Assembly (NCBI GenBank): GCA_037903355.1
Contig: JBAJFE010000021.1
Span: 62,001-126,000 of the forward strand
Source of the DNA: Trichuris trichiura
Taxonomy: Eukaryota; Nematoda; Enoplea; Trichinellida; Trichuridae
Reading direction: 5' to 3'
Length of the DNA: 64,000 nucleotides
A model generated the notes under the pieces. That model saw only the letters and a program-made list of their open reading frames with translations, did not search any database and was not told the origin of the DNA. The position numbers and the translations under genes were made by a program. This document shows, piece after piece, positions 14,679-26,958 of this stretch (position 1 is the stretch's first letter; each line of letters opens with the position of its first letter).

Positions 14679-17600
14679 AGCGATTGGGTTGTAGTTCGCG
14701 CGGCTTTCCGGCAAATGGTCTCCAGAAATCTCTGGTTCCCCCGTGGCTGCAACCTTTCGAAAACGGTAAATAACATGCGAATAAACAGTACGGAAACAAG
14801 GCTTAAGGCAGCCAATCCGCTTGTTACTCAAAATGTTCAGAAAAAAGATGCTGAAGACTTATGCGTTAGCTAAATCTTGCTGATACGGCTAACTGTCACC
14901 GGGCGTCGTTGACTGCCATAGATAAACAAGAAAGCTTACACAATACATTAAAACATACCAGAATCCCCTTGTCACTCAGTTACCAAGGGACGCTCACGAA
15001 ACCGTTAAAAACTACCGTAACCTAAGGATTCGAAGGCATGATGCAGTAAGCCTACGGTCTAAAGTTTAAGGCGAAGCTCAAGCACAAAAACGTACAGTAC
15101 AGTTTAAACCAACAAAATGTGTAAACGCGCGCTTAATACTGCTGTATTTTTTAATGAAATTTTTAAAAAGGAAAAAATTATAATTCACCGTGTGGAGCTT
15201 CGGAGTTAGCACGTACTTTATTGAACTCGATAACTAGATAACTGAAAGTAGGTTCCTAAATATAGTACGCTGATACCGTCGGCGCCTCTGTGCTTCGCAG
15301 GTACACATATATTGCATAGATGAGACATGAAATTTAAACAGTGAAATGCGAACGAAACTCTCAACAGGCAAAATTCGCTTATAAATGTCGCGCTTTACGA
15401 CGCAATTAGTGATCGTCGGAAATTACGACCGGTTTAAACTAACATATGCAAATTATTTGTGCGAACCAGCATTAGGCAATGTTCTACGCCAACGCTGTTG
15501 TCAAATGCAAAAAAATAAAGCGGATTTGTTCGGCACTTAACAGCGAGCGTTTGCTCATTTACAGCATTGACGACTGTTGTCTAGAATTCAAATAAAACAA
15601 TAACACAAGCTTTGTCTTCTCGTTATCAGATTAAAATCGCACACCCGAACTAAAATAGCAAACAGCTGAGGAAACAGCAATTTCAAGCACCATTGCAAAC
15701 ATATGTGATAAACTTCTGATTCATCAAAGCGCAAAAGCAATTACGCAATGCGCAGATTAAGGTAAACACTTGAATGGATAAATTTTTGCAAAAAAGGTGA
15801 AACGTCTATTGTAAGCGTCATGACCGAATTGTTCCGTTTGTAAGTACAGTCAGTGCGTACCTGCGTTCATTGTCGTTCTGTAGAATTACGCGCGAGCGCG
15901 CAAAGCCGATTCAGTACAACACGATTTCTAGTTTCTTATATATCAGGAAAGTTCATTTATATTTTTCCGTATGAAACAAATATTATTAGCGCAAAAGATG
16001 TTGACGCTGTCCGTTGAAGAGGTGACCTGCGTCGACTTTCATTTGATCTGCAGAAGCTTAATGTTCGAAGGATTAGTTTTAAAGTAATCTAAAACCAGTA
16101 TTCTTTAACTTGAGATGCAACTTAACGTCATTGCCACCTATCTGTCAATTTTCGTGCTTTGTCAATTTAACTATGACGACTACGATGCTCTAAAGAATCG
16201 CTCAAAGTGAACCATTGAGTAAAAGAAAGTTCATTACCCCATTGTACATTGACAAATTTATTTTCACATATTGAACTCAAAGCAATAAATTACACAGCTT
16301 AGGTAGCAGAGCGCTGGCTCAAATCTATGCTGTGTATTCAAGACGCCAAAGCGTTTTTACCATTGTGGTTCATCATTTTTGTGTGCGCAAAAATTAATCA
16401 GTTAATAATATTATCATCTGCCCGCCAACCATCAGAAAAACAAGTTGAATTCAGTCATTTTAAAGTTGCGCATGCTGCACAATTACGCAAAAACATGGGC
16501 GCTTAAAGGGACGCGAAATAATTTTCGTTCAATTTGACTACGTCGTTCACTTCGCGTCCTACTGTACGAAACTGCATTGATAAGGTGGAAAAGGCTTGAA
16601 ACAGCGATTATGTGTTAAATAGCCTTTTCTGCTTCACGAGCAGTTTATTGAACGTATTGCAAAAGCAAAACCTTCTCAGCCGCAATGAGATAAACAAAAT
16701 GTTTCAAACGCGAAAGAACAGCTGCTTCGAAAAAAGAAAGTTATAAATAAAACTTCTTGAGACATCTTACCGGCCTGCGGGGAACCGTGTTGCTGTTTCA
16801 TTATACCGCCAACGTAACGAAGTTCAATTTTCTGAAGGTTCTTCCTAAAATCTTTGCCGAAAACAGAACATTCGGCAAAGAAGGCTATTTTACACGCAAT
16901 AAAGCCGAAAAATCATAAAGAAAACCTTGGAATTACTGGTACGAATAATTTGCCAACTACGAGTTTTTCGTAAAAATGTATCGCCGCTGTTTTTCGAAAA
17001 TGCACCATAGTGATAAAGACAAAAGTTATTGGAACGAACAACATTCGATCCCCGGAAATTTATGACCAAAGTTCCACTCGACAACTTCAATTTTACCCGT
17101 GAATAAACTCGCCTCTGCACAGTCAGTACTTTCATCCAACGAAAAAGGATCTGTTCGTTGCTTGACAGCTGTTATTTCATAGCCACTACATTTCCTGGCT
17201 GCATCCAGTCCACTCCCACCCACACTTTACTAACAAAAGCAAGAAAGTTTGGAAATGAGCGTCTAATGGGTTCCTATGGCAACGGATACGAATCCAATGG
17301 AAATGAGAAACTTTGGCAGTACAAAGTGCGCACAGAATTAAATTTGCAAGGGACTTCGAAAACGTGAATTTCCAACACTTAAAAAGCCTATTTATTCATT
17401 TCTAAACAACATGTAAGCTGTACGGCACTTAAAATGTCTTAGTCATCGTGCCACGCCAGACCATTTGTTAGAACGCGTACCGCTTTGTAACTACTCATGA
17501 ATCACTACAGTTCGGGTTAAAATATGAAAAAATAATTAACTGTACAAACGTCTACGTCAGCGGCAACACGTCATCAGCGCGTAACACGCAAATGACAATC

Positions 17601-20600
17601 GTGATTTTATTTAATTTCGATCACTCGTTATCGAAAAATAGGTAAATGAAGATCAACAAATACGTAATCGCCTTCAACGGCTTGCTATACGCTGTATGCA
17701 ATAAATTTTGAAAGACGTGATTAATTGAACCATTATCAAGCTTGACGAATTTGTCAATGGCAACGTCACATTTTCACTAACAACATTTCTAATTCATGAT
17801 TGGAAAATATTCAAACACGTGCAGTCTGCGCTGTTTTGTACGGAAGTGACAACGTCAAAGCAAACCTTTTAAGTTGTTTCGACGGAAAGTACGAAAACAT
17901 ACGAAAATATACTTTGTCCTCTTCCAGGATGATGTTTTATGGATTTAACAAAACTGCTCGCCATTTTTCAAAAAGTCAACCAGTAGGTCGACGTCTCAAA
18001 TCGAAGCCTAGTGCCAACTTACTTATTCGGCGGCAGTAATAAAATTAAACGTAACGTTGGAATGCTAATTTAATAAAGCGTAATGCCTTTGGCAGAAATT
18101 TTTAAATAAAGAAAATAAGAATTTTCAAAAATTCAAAATCCACAGTAAACGTCGAAAGAATAATCAAGTTTACTGGACAACTTTCTTACGGCAAACAAAA
18201 TATTTTCTAAACTGTACAATCGCTGGAAGTGCTAGCTTACAAATGGCAGCCAACGTAAACAAAGTTTTGGAAATTTAGCTTACCCTAAACATAACGATGG
18301 GAGTGTACAGAAAAACAAATATGAAGTCATATCACCTGCTGGATAATAATTTAAAATGCTTCTAATAATTGTTTGCACTGCTAGTTACCTAATGTGACCA
18401 TTTTTTTTATTTCTAATAACAAAAGTACAGCCTGCTGCCAGATAGCAAATTGACGCTTTGCGAAAGTCGCTTGCTTACTTAGCAAACATTTCGATGGGCT
18501 ATGTGCGTTATTTAGAACAAGTTTTCGATATAAAATGCTACCGCGCTATATCAATCGGTTACTCTCGGCTAAAGTCATTTACTTAACAAAGGTGAACACG
18601 ATATACACCCAGCGAACACCCATTAAACAAGTGGAGCTAAAGAAAGAAAGAAATCAAACCGGTCGCGTTAATTCAAGTTGTATTTACCTTTGGAACAACT
18701 ATGTCCCTTTTGACATCGGCTGCAATCTGTCACGAAAGAATAAAGACCTACTAATGCGTGCAAACGCAGATGACCGTAGGAAAAAAGAAAAAACATCAGC
18801 TCTATACTGGCTTTTATGCAGTATTGCGCACAATGAACTTCTTTCATCTTCGGCAGCAATGGAGTGCAGTTGCATTCTAAAAAATTTAACGCCCTTACTC
18901 GAGCGTAAACTCGGCGATTCTTGAACACAGCTGTTGTTCGTCCGCCATTTGATAAAATTTTACGGACCCGCTTCACTCTACGGAACAACAAAACTTTACT
19001 CTTTCGAACGGAACAAATTCAGACCTAAACGTTTGTCTTTACGGCTGATAATTTCGTAACGGCATGGAATATTTTGATTTATTGGTAATCCAAAGCTTTT
19101 CTCGCTTCCTTTCTTCGGCAGATGACAGATAGTCACTGCATCGAAAAAGAAAACGGGAAAAGCAGTGGAAATACTTTAAATAAAAATGAAGTTGAGAAGG
19201 CAAAACTAAAATAGCCAACAATGCCCATATTAGCGTTAAGAATAGACGAAGTAAAATCATATAGAAATGCATTCGGCAAGCGGTTCTATCAACCTTAACA
19301 AAGCATTCGTATTGCAAAACAAACGTTCGAGCTTGTAAGCACCAAAATATTTTTGGCGATTCGATCGCATACTTTAACGCAAAAACTTTGATAAGATGTC
19401 CGAACCAACCGCGCTGTAAAATATTTGACTTTTCACGATCCTCTGCAGACGCATTAACTGGTAAAAACTATTAACCATTACGGTTATTGATCTTAGAATC
19501 CATTTGGACATTGAATTTTTGAATATTTATCGGATACATTCCTACTTTCGCGACGTGCCCATTCGATACTCGGACTGGATGCTAAGCAAAAGCATTTTGT
19601 CTTGTACTTGTTGAAAATGAAGCTGAAAAGCTACTGTGACGAAAGAGGCCAATAAAGCTTCGTTCTGCTGAGCTTTACTATAGAAAAGTTGAATTCTCAA
19701 AAAAATTTGGTCTATTCCAACTTTTCCGCACTCATCTGGTTAACAACATTCTCGCGAAACTGTTGAGCTCCGCAATGAATTTTCAAAAGGTTGGAAGCGC
19801 GACAAATGGCCAGCAACGGCAATAAAATGACAAATAAACAATAAATGACGACTCCCAAAGGAATTCGTTCAAACAAAAACTTGGGCTTAGTCGGTTATGC
19901 GCCCCACCTTTTGAGAAAAGCGGGAACGCGGCAATTCTGTTCTGCCCTTAGTGACGGGCTTGCTGGCTATCCCATTTCTGTCTTCACCTAAGCTAAAAGA
20001 AAATATAAGCTTCATGTTTACGTTTAGGCTTAGGGAAGAGCGGAACAGGAAGCCGGCAAAGTTGCAATACGACAGTAGGGCGCACAGCTAACAAGGTCTA
20101 AAAGAGTGAGTAGCGCACTTCGACGAGCGCGGCAAGTTGGAAACAATATTACGCCTTCCCAAGAAACAGTCTCCGAATCGTAGCGGCAACTGAACTTCGA
20201 AAATGCGTAAGCTTTGACAAGCGCAATTCATCTGTTCAATTTGGGCAGCCTGCGAGTGATCCGGTTAACGTTCAAGTGCAAAACAGGCAATAATTCAAAA
20301 TAAACTAGAAACTGGAAGTTTTCCGTTAGCGCCCGCAAATTCCGGTCCGAAGCCAGGTTCAACAAAAGGAAAGGTACACTAACGGCATTCCAACTAATTT
20401 GCTTGCTTAAATGACAAGATTGGCGAACGAAAAACTGATCGACAAGTTCTATCAACTATCGATGACTAGTGACATACGACTACGGGACAGCAACTATCAG
20501 GTGACTACGGAGTAGCCGAAAAAGTTGGCCATCTCTAAACTGGATCGCCGTAAACCAAACGACGCCATTGAATGGCGAAGCGCGTGCTGACAATGACAAA

Positions 20601-21248
20601 AATGACAATAATCGGAAATCATATGAAATAAATGATTAAAAAAACATACTCTTTCAGATTTGCAATGTCCGCGGAACAACGAAGTGCGCCGTTAAAAAGC
20701 TGCTACATAGAAAATAAACGCGTCGTCATAGAGGGAACTAGCTGGCCAGAAAAAAATGCCCATTGAACAGCTCACATTTTGTTTATGAAACACAGGCGAT
20801 GAATGCGAGCGAAAACAACGTACCAACACTACGACCTTATCGTTGGATTGATGGAAACAAGAAAGTGAAATACACTTTTGTTCAAATAGAATTCTTCGAA
20901 AAAAAGCAAAGTTCATTTACAATGTATGCAGAAACCTATCGTTGTCACTTCCGTAACACTACGGCCCCATGGTTGCAGAAATAATGGAAGAGCGTCAAGT
21001 TCCGGCTAACAAAACATTTTCCGCTTAAATGATTCTCCATACCAGCGCTAATTCAGTTACTCTATCACAGTCGAAACTAATGCCCTTTGTTGGCTATGTA
21101 CCACTACGTTGGCTAGATGAGCTTCCGCGTCTTGTCGGTAAGCATCAACCCAAATACGCATAACAAAAGTTTAGTCGAATTGAAAAGCCCACTACAACAG
21201 CCGCGCTGCTACGCGTGGGAGTACAAAACTTGTTTGCCCGGTCAATGG
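14679..21248. other. Long stretch with no recognisable gene
   Basis: About 6.5 kb without a gene I can support. Open frames exist at 17026-17223 (minus; contains GSGLDAARKCSGYEITAVKQ), 17255-17367 (plus; MGSYGNGYESNGNEKLW), 17800-18039 (plus) and 18535-18924 (plus, 129 codons). None shows a known motif and I could not chain them with convincing splice sites. Some could be exons of a lineage-specific gene. I see no tRNA, rRNA or long repeat. Confidence 0.4.
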
Positions 21249-21256
21249 TATAAAAT
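21249..21256 (+). promoter_or_regulatory. TATA box of the 21.3-kb secreted protein gene
   Basis: TATAAAAT lies 45 bp before the ATG of the secreted cysteine-rich protein, at the spacing expected for a short 5' UTR. It supports starting translation at 21294, not at the upstream in-frame ATG at 21117, which precedes the TATA box. Confidence 0.6.
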
Positions 21257-21293
21257 TGAGGAGAAAATAGGGACCGGCCACTTTTGTCGAAAC

Positions 21294-24200
21294 ATGGCAC
21301 AGTCTTTGGGACTAAAGCCCATCCGTTCGGCTGCTCTACTAATTGCCGCCCTGTTGGTGTCATCCAACTATGCACTTTTGGTTGAAACATGCGGAAACAA
21401 CGTTACCAAGTACCTGGATTGCGTCGACGATAGGTTCTGGGCCGCTCTCGAACAGCAAATGGAAACTGAAATGAAGAACATCGAGGAAGAGGTCACACAA
21501 TGCTTCACAGCGTAGGCATCTTCGCGTTACGATGCTTGAAACTAAAAAAGAGAAAAATAATAAAAATTATTAGGTACGACTGTACGGCTCCACAAATGGG
21601 CGATTATCCTCGCGGACATGGAGGCCATAAACCATTTGGCGGACCCCATCCGCACGGACCAGGAGACAGAAAACCGCCAAAACCTTTCGACATATTACTA
21701 CCATTCCCAGGTTCTCAGCCGCCATTCGGCCGACCACCACGCCCACCACGTCCAGGTCCAGGTCCGTTTGAACCACCTCCACCACCACCACCAGGTCCAG
21801 GTCCGTTTGATCCACCACCACCACCACTATCGCAGGAAACAACATCTGTGCCAAGGAGTACGCCATTAACATTTACCCATTCATCAGAGGAGCCACAACC
21901 CGATCGATCTTCCTTCAAAAAGCCATTTGACAGATTTGGCCGTACACCTATGTTCATTACGAAATTTGTGTTAAACGAAGACTACTTTCCCGGTTCGAAC
22001 GGACAAGAGCTGAGCGAAACATTTGGCGAATGTATGAGAACATTCGAAGATCAACAAAGAGATTTGTTCCGTCAATGCCTAGTCGAAGAAATGCCCGGTT
22101 TTGTTGAACCCAAAAATGGCATACCTACGCAATGCAACGTTCACGGAGGCGTACATAGATTATTCCAGTAAGTTGTTCTCTCTCCAAGTCAATAACGCCA
22201 GCCTAGCTAGGCAAGAGAGAAAGTAAGCTTGCAATTTATTCGAAACGGTAGAATATTTGAAAATGCAATTTTGTCGGAGAAGGAAATTGAAGGGTCGCAG
22301 ATGGGCTAGCTAGTCGCACAACAGACTAACCTGTTCACCTAAAGTCAATTAATGATCGTCACGAAGTCATCGATGCAACCTTCTAGGTCTGCTAGTCGAC
22401 GGTTGGGACTTTGAATCGCCGTCCTCTTCTTCCTTGTCTTCACCGCTGGATTCATTCATTGTAGCATTCTTCCAGGATTCTTCAACTGTGATATGAACCC
22501 TCTTGTTATATTCCACTCGATTCTCCTGAAATAGACGAGCAGCTTCGGCATTGGCCGGTGAGCTAGGATTCGGATCGTCCAGGAGAGATTGGACACTTGT
22601 AAGCACAGCTTCGACATCGTAGGATGGCGACCAGGCTCCCTGTAGGATGTCCAAGCAAAGGGTTCCATCTGCGTAAACGTTTGGATGAAACATGCGCGAC
22701 GTGAAGCGCACCTGAGGCGGCTTAATTGGATACTGATCGTTGAAGATCATTTCCAGCATGAATATACCGTCTTCGTACGGAGTGTCCTTAGGACCAAATA
22801 TGACGGCTTTCCATTTCATAAGGTCACCCTTCTTTGGCGAGGCATTCACGCCGTCCGGAGGGTTAAGTCGAATCTTTTGAAAATCTTGCAGCAATCGTTT
22901 CTTCGCTGCGTTCGACATTTAGACTCGGAAGCCAAACGCCTCGGCCGCAATTGATTGCCGGGAAAAGCAGGCGTTAGCAAAAACTTCGCCGAGGCGACAA
23001 GCGCGTCAATGCAAGCTGCTTATTAGGCAAACGCATCAAGCAACGAACCTACAAGCCAAGCAACTTGTCACGGCAAGGCTAAACGTTTCACAATAGCGGG
23101 TAAGACGAGTTCTAATTGCACAGTAGCGTCAAACCGGAGAGCTAACCGCTGACGACCAGACGTAACCTGCAAACGACTAGCTACTAACTCAGTTTAGTCG
23201 ACAATACCAGCCTGCAATGCTGACCAAATATGTATGGCTCAAATACGCGAGCTGATAAATTAGGTAAATCTGTACCCTTGCAATCCTGCCTATCTGTATC
23301 ATCAGAGTCCAAAGCAGGGCAAGATTAAAGATTCGCAAGAAAACTTTTACAGAAGAATATCTTGTTCTTCGTTGCATGACTTGTCCTTATAACTGTGAGA
23401 AGAAGTTCTAGTTTGAAGTTGTTCAATGTTCGATGTCTAATAGAAAAATTTTTGCACTTGTTTAAACTTACAATTTCACAATTTTCGCCCCGTTGAATTT
23501 CGAAGGGACAGTAACTTGTTGCTTGCTTCCCTCGTGATTTCCTCCCAAGTTTAAATGTATGTCAATCTGGCGCTTACTCATTTTCATTTTTGGTTCACTT
23601 TTCCCAAACAAAGTGCCACGTTCAGCTTCCGCCCGACGACTGACATTGAAAGAAACCTGTTTTCGTGTTATCCCGCTGACGCGTATAGAGCTTTGAAAAA
23701 GACATGGCAAGTTTAACGTAGCCTGACAGTAACAGAAACAACATTGAAATTCACGATTTCCACTTTTCGCCGAAACGGTAATGCGTATAAAACTACAGTA
23801 AGAAAATGAAAAAATCGGCAGGTAGCTTAAAATTAAAAACCGCACAGTTGGTTTTCTTTTGATTTTGTAGGAAACATGTGCAGAGAAGATGACTTACTTT
23901 TCCATTTTTTAGCCAAAGACATACGAAGGACGGTTTGGAGAGATATACTTTTGACTACTTGGATGTGGAAGATTCTTGCCCGAGCGAAAATGTTCCATTG
24001 GTACGCAAATGCCTTGCCAACACCTTCGCAAAATCGCACAAGAGTACCTTTGACATCCTGAACAAAGCAAAGGACATCAAAGTTCTGCGCTGCCAAATTG
24101 GCTCCGAATGCCTTAACGAGTAGTTTTTAAAAAATAGCTTAACACAAATTTGTCGATCAAGATACGATACGCATTTTAGGATGAATGCTGAGTGCAAAAT

Positions 24201-24402
24201 GGATATACAAAACTTTGGACCTACAGCCTGCGGGTGCCTTGCAAAACAGAAGGACGCTTTTGTCGACTTGGCATGCAACAGTATTGAAAAGTGCTCCGGC
24301 TTTAGACCGAAAAAGGAACTTGTCGACGAAGAGATTAGCGGCAAGATAGAAATGTTCTGCCAAAATTACGAAGAATCGGATAACTTTTGCGAAGGAATTT
24401 AA
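21294..24402 (+). CDS. Secreted cysteine-rich protein with proline-rich insert (four exons)
   Basis: A 413-residue predicted secreted protein in four exons: 21294-21511, 21574-22167, 23913-24119, 24180-24402. All three introns interrupt a codon after its second base. Exon 1 gives a signal peptide followed by [14 protein letters not shown]. Exon 2 carries a long proline/glycine region (repeated PGPGPF flanked by proline runs) and then [16 protein letters not shown] and PGFVEPKNG. Exons 3 and 4 carry regularly spaced cysteines ([33 protein letters not shown]). It is homologous exon for exon to the gene at 26959-28161, which lacks the proline insert. Intron 2 (1745 bp) contains the antisense Rad6-like gene. 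A polyadenylation signal AATAAA sits near 24489. I do not recognise the family. A distant relation to the nematode T20D4.11-like (DUF19) cysteine-rich secreted domain is possible but unproven. Confidence 0.8.
22367..22918 (-). CDS. ube2a/RAD6-like: Rad6-type ubiquitin-conjugating enzyme, intronless
   Basis: A complete 183-residue E2 in one exon. The UBC fold landmarks are [17 protein letters not shown], with the catalytic cysteine at residue 88 exactly as in UBE2A/Rad6, then [31 protein letters not shown] and EYNKRV. Family role: ubiquitin transfer with Rad18/Bre1-type ligases onto PCNA, histone H2B and N-degron substrates. After the roughly 150-residue core comes an acidic tail ([14 protein letters not shown]) ending in a basic RPRRLHR. 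Acidic extensions also occur in yeast Rad6 and in C. elegans ubc-1, but not in mammalian UBE2A. The core is clearly diverged from the highly conserved family ([20 protein letters not shown]). It lies antisense inside intron 2 of a secreted protein gene and has no introns, which together suggest a retroposed copy. Confidence 0.93.
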   Translation of the reverse strand: MSNAAKKRLLQDFQKIRLNPPDGVNASPKKGDLMKWKAVIFGPKDTPYEDGIFMLEMIFNDQYPIKPPQVRFTSRMFHPNVYADGTLCLDILQGAWSPSYDVEAVLTSVQSLLDDPNPSSPANAEAARLFQENRVEYNKRVHITVEESWKNATMNESSGEDKEEEDGDSKSQPSTSRPRRLHR

Positions 24403-24549
24403 CTCTACCGTCATATAAATATGCTACAAAACAGTTCGATAAGGTGGATTTTGGTTGACGCATTTTATCGTATCAACGCTTTATTCGAAATAAAGTTTTT
24501 ATCGCAGGATGCTCTTCGGGGGAACACGAACAGTAGTTGAGCCAACTAG

Positions 24550-25612
24550 TTAAAAAGCATTCTTTTCTCGAGACACCTTATCCTGCGCCTCGCACCAAGC
24601 TTTTGCAATTGCTTTTTTCATTTCGTCATCGCCAGACGCATACAGTTCTCTCATCATATTCATTAGGCCAACACCAGGGTCATCGTCCGTTTTGTCAAAC
24701 TTCGGCTGCGCACTAAACGTTATGACAAATAAAAGGGGGTTGAAACAGACTTTAGAAGTTGCAAATCTTTGCTAGAAAGTATAAACGATGCTCACCGCGT
24801 TTTGGCCTTTAATTCTACCGTGGTCAGATGGTCCCAAGTGGTACCAGTGTTCTTTTTACGAAGAAAGATCACCACTTCATTTTTCTTGAGCTTAAACAAG
24901 CAGTTATAAGTTATAAGGAGTTTATGAATAAGCAATCCTGTGGTCACCCGGTAGTAGCAATCGCCAGGAACGACGGGATGCAAAAGACTGCCAACTGAAA
25001 ACGAATAGTTTTTGCCGCCAAGATGTTTAATTTCGAACTGGAAACCGCTGCAAGCAAAACATTAAGATTTATAAACTAGAAGAGTACTTACGTTTCTTTA
25101 AATTCCACTTTCATGTTACTTTCCTCTATTGTTTCTTCAGTTGGAATTGAAAAGTAGATTTTCACGAATTTATCACTTTGATCCCAAGCTAAAAGGAGGA
25201 ATTAGCCGACGAGGCTACGGCGCACAGCGGACATAAACTTATTGTTATTAGGAAATTTACAGCAGAAACTGAGCGTCACTTGTGAAATAAGGCAATTCCA
25301 GCATTAGAGAAAGAATTAAGAATAAAAAGTTGACTCGTAACATGCCCACAAAAGAAAACTAACCATAGTTTGTCAACTTAGTTGTTCCAACGAGCGGACC
25401 ACCACTGCTGGTCGACAGATGCCCGGGTACGCTTGCCTGTTCAACGATACGACTTAGTTGTTTTATTCTCTCCTCCAGAAGGTTAACGACACTTCCGCGC
25501 TGACACAGCTGTCGTAAACGCTTTAATTCTTCCAAATCTTTTTTAGCCTTTAAGAAATTGTCTTATTAACAGATGATAACGCTTAGTAACAGCCAACCTC
25601 CTCTATATCCAT
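24550..25612 (-). CDS. CACYBP: Calcyclin-binding protein (CacyBP/SIP) homologue
   Basis: Scaffold linking Siah1-type E3 ligase machinery to SCF in beta-catenin turnover, and an S100/Hsp90-binding CS/SGS-domain protein. Five exons on the minus strand: 25598-25612 (MDIEE), 25364-25547, 25092-25188, 24796-25047, 24550-24712, summing to 711 nt or 236 residues (mammalian protein 228). Order: an N-terminal helical hairpin (DLEELKRLRQL, LLEERIKQLSR), the CS domain opening AWDQSDKFVKIYFSIP and continuing FEIKHLGGKNYSF, KNTGTTWDHLT, then the SGS region DPGVGLMNMMRELYASGDDE followed by MKKAIAKAW. The tiny first exon is placed from a good ATG and donor (GAG/GTTGGC) and is the least certain part. It is convergent with the secreted gene at 21.3-24.4 kb, the two stop codons being 148 bp apart. 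Confidence 0.92.
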
Positions 25613-25793
25613 AGCTTTGCACAAAAATAAAATGGAGCAGAATACTGTAATACCAAGAGACAATTTGCAGGTAACCATTAACACAAAGTCCATTAATTAC
25701 TCACTCTTTAAAGAACTGTAGAGCGCTTTAGGACGGTCATTAAAATTTTGTCAAAAAAATTAACTTTGATTACAATTTGTAATTCTGCAATTT

Positions 25794-26017
25794 TCAATAG
25801 CGCGTTTGCGGCTTTAGAGACCATGAGACTTGAGTCGATATCGGGAGCAGCGCAGAGCATCCTTTTTCACGGAAGCTAGAAAACACTGAATTTAATAAGC
25901 CTTGTTCTACGGCTTACGAGTTTTAAAAGCATTTTCCGTCGCTTACCCAATGCGCTTGTTGAACAGGTATTCGTCTGTTTCGCAACTATAGACATCGGTA
26001 GACTTTCTGTTCACCAT
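25794..26017 (-). CDS. Hypothetical two-exon small protein upstream of CacyBP
   Basis: A candidate only. Exon 1 (25947-26017) starts MVNRKSTDVYSCETDEYLF and ends at a good GTAAGC donor; exon 2 (25794-25875) begins after TTTTCTAG and ends in TGA. The product would be about 50 residues with no recognisable family. It lies just upstream of the CacyBP start on the same strand, so it could instead be CacyBP 5' sequence or chance. Confidence 0.22.
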
Positions 26018-26958
26018 TTAAATTAAAAGAGCCCGTGTGCCACTGTTTAAAATAATAATTAGTAAGCATATGTCTCTTCGGGAGCTTGCTCGACTTGCCG
26101 GAAATCTAAACATACAACATTGGCAGTGGCCAGCGTGATATTTGACTGCCTTAGTTTTCGTGTAACTTTTCGGATCACACTCATTTCACGCCTACTAATC
26201 TTACTGTAACTTAGCAAAATCATTAGAAAAAGCAGGTTCTAACAATGACACTTCGACGCCGTAGCCCATTGGACAAATTTTTTTCGTGTCACTATGGATA
26301 CTTGCGCTAATCCGCGTAAACGTCGCCAGAAGAAACAATGTTCCTGACGAGAAATAGAGTGAGAAATGGTTAATCAGCCGAATTAGTTTATGCACATATC
26401 CGTTCTCTTGTCTAAAACGCCTTAAACACAGCAACGTAAAGTGTCACAGGTTATTTTTCAAACGTTAACACTTTAGGCTTCTCAAATTTACGAAGTTTCC
26501 TGTTTACAAGACAAAGGATTTTATATTACTAAGCAGATATTGCTAGGCGTTTGTGTTATACTTCTCCGGATCTAAGCAGACGATGGAACTGATACTGTGG
26601 GCAAATCGCTTACATTAAACTTATAAACTGCGATTTTTTAACCGACAAAACGGTAAAATGCCATTGGAGTAATTTCTTTCTAATAACAAAACGCAAGAAG
26701 TACCAAATCTGAAATTTTCAAAATATATGCTGGGTAACCTAATTTTTTTTAGCATTTGCAATGAAAAGTTCAATCCTTGTTGTTCTTACAGCAGTGAAAC
26801 GGTGCGACGACAGTTTCATTGCTATTAAAGCAATCGGGAAAACCGCTCAAGACAAGTAATTCAACGGGGCGTTAGAAACTCGTTCGCCCAACCAACTGAA
26901 CGAAGTTGCGCTGTCGTACTAAATCACTCGAACTTGTGAACAAGTCGGAAAAGGTCGA
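26018..26958. other. Intergenic, no gene
   Basis: The region between the divergent minus-strand genes and the second secreted cysteine-rich gene. It presumably includes that gene's promoter. I see no convincing TATA box, ORF or repeat. Confidence 0.4.

Noticed and set aside
18535..18924. 129-codon plus-strand open frame in the gene-poor stretch
   Set aside because: No signal peptide, motif or flanking splice pattern; length is not exceptional for the amount of sequence scanned.
21715..21957. Minus-strand glycine-rich open frame
   Set aside because: It is the reverse complement of the proline-rich coding tract of the secreted protein; composition is fully explained by that.
25794..25875. An attractive alternative frame KKDALRCSRYRLKSHG in the small exon upstream of CacyBP
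   Set aside because: The frame is not the one set by the upstream exon's donor phase, so it was left out of the model.
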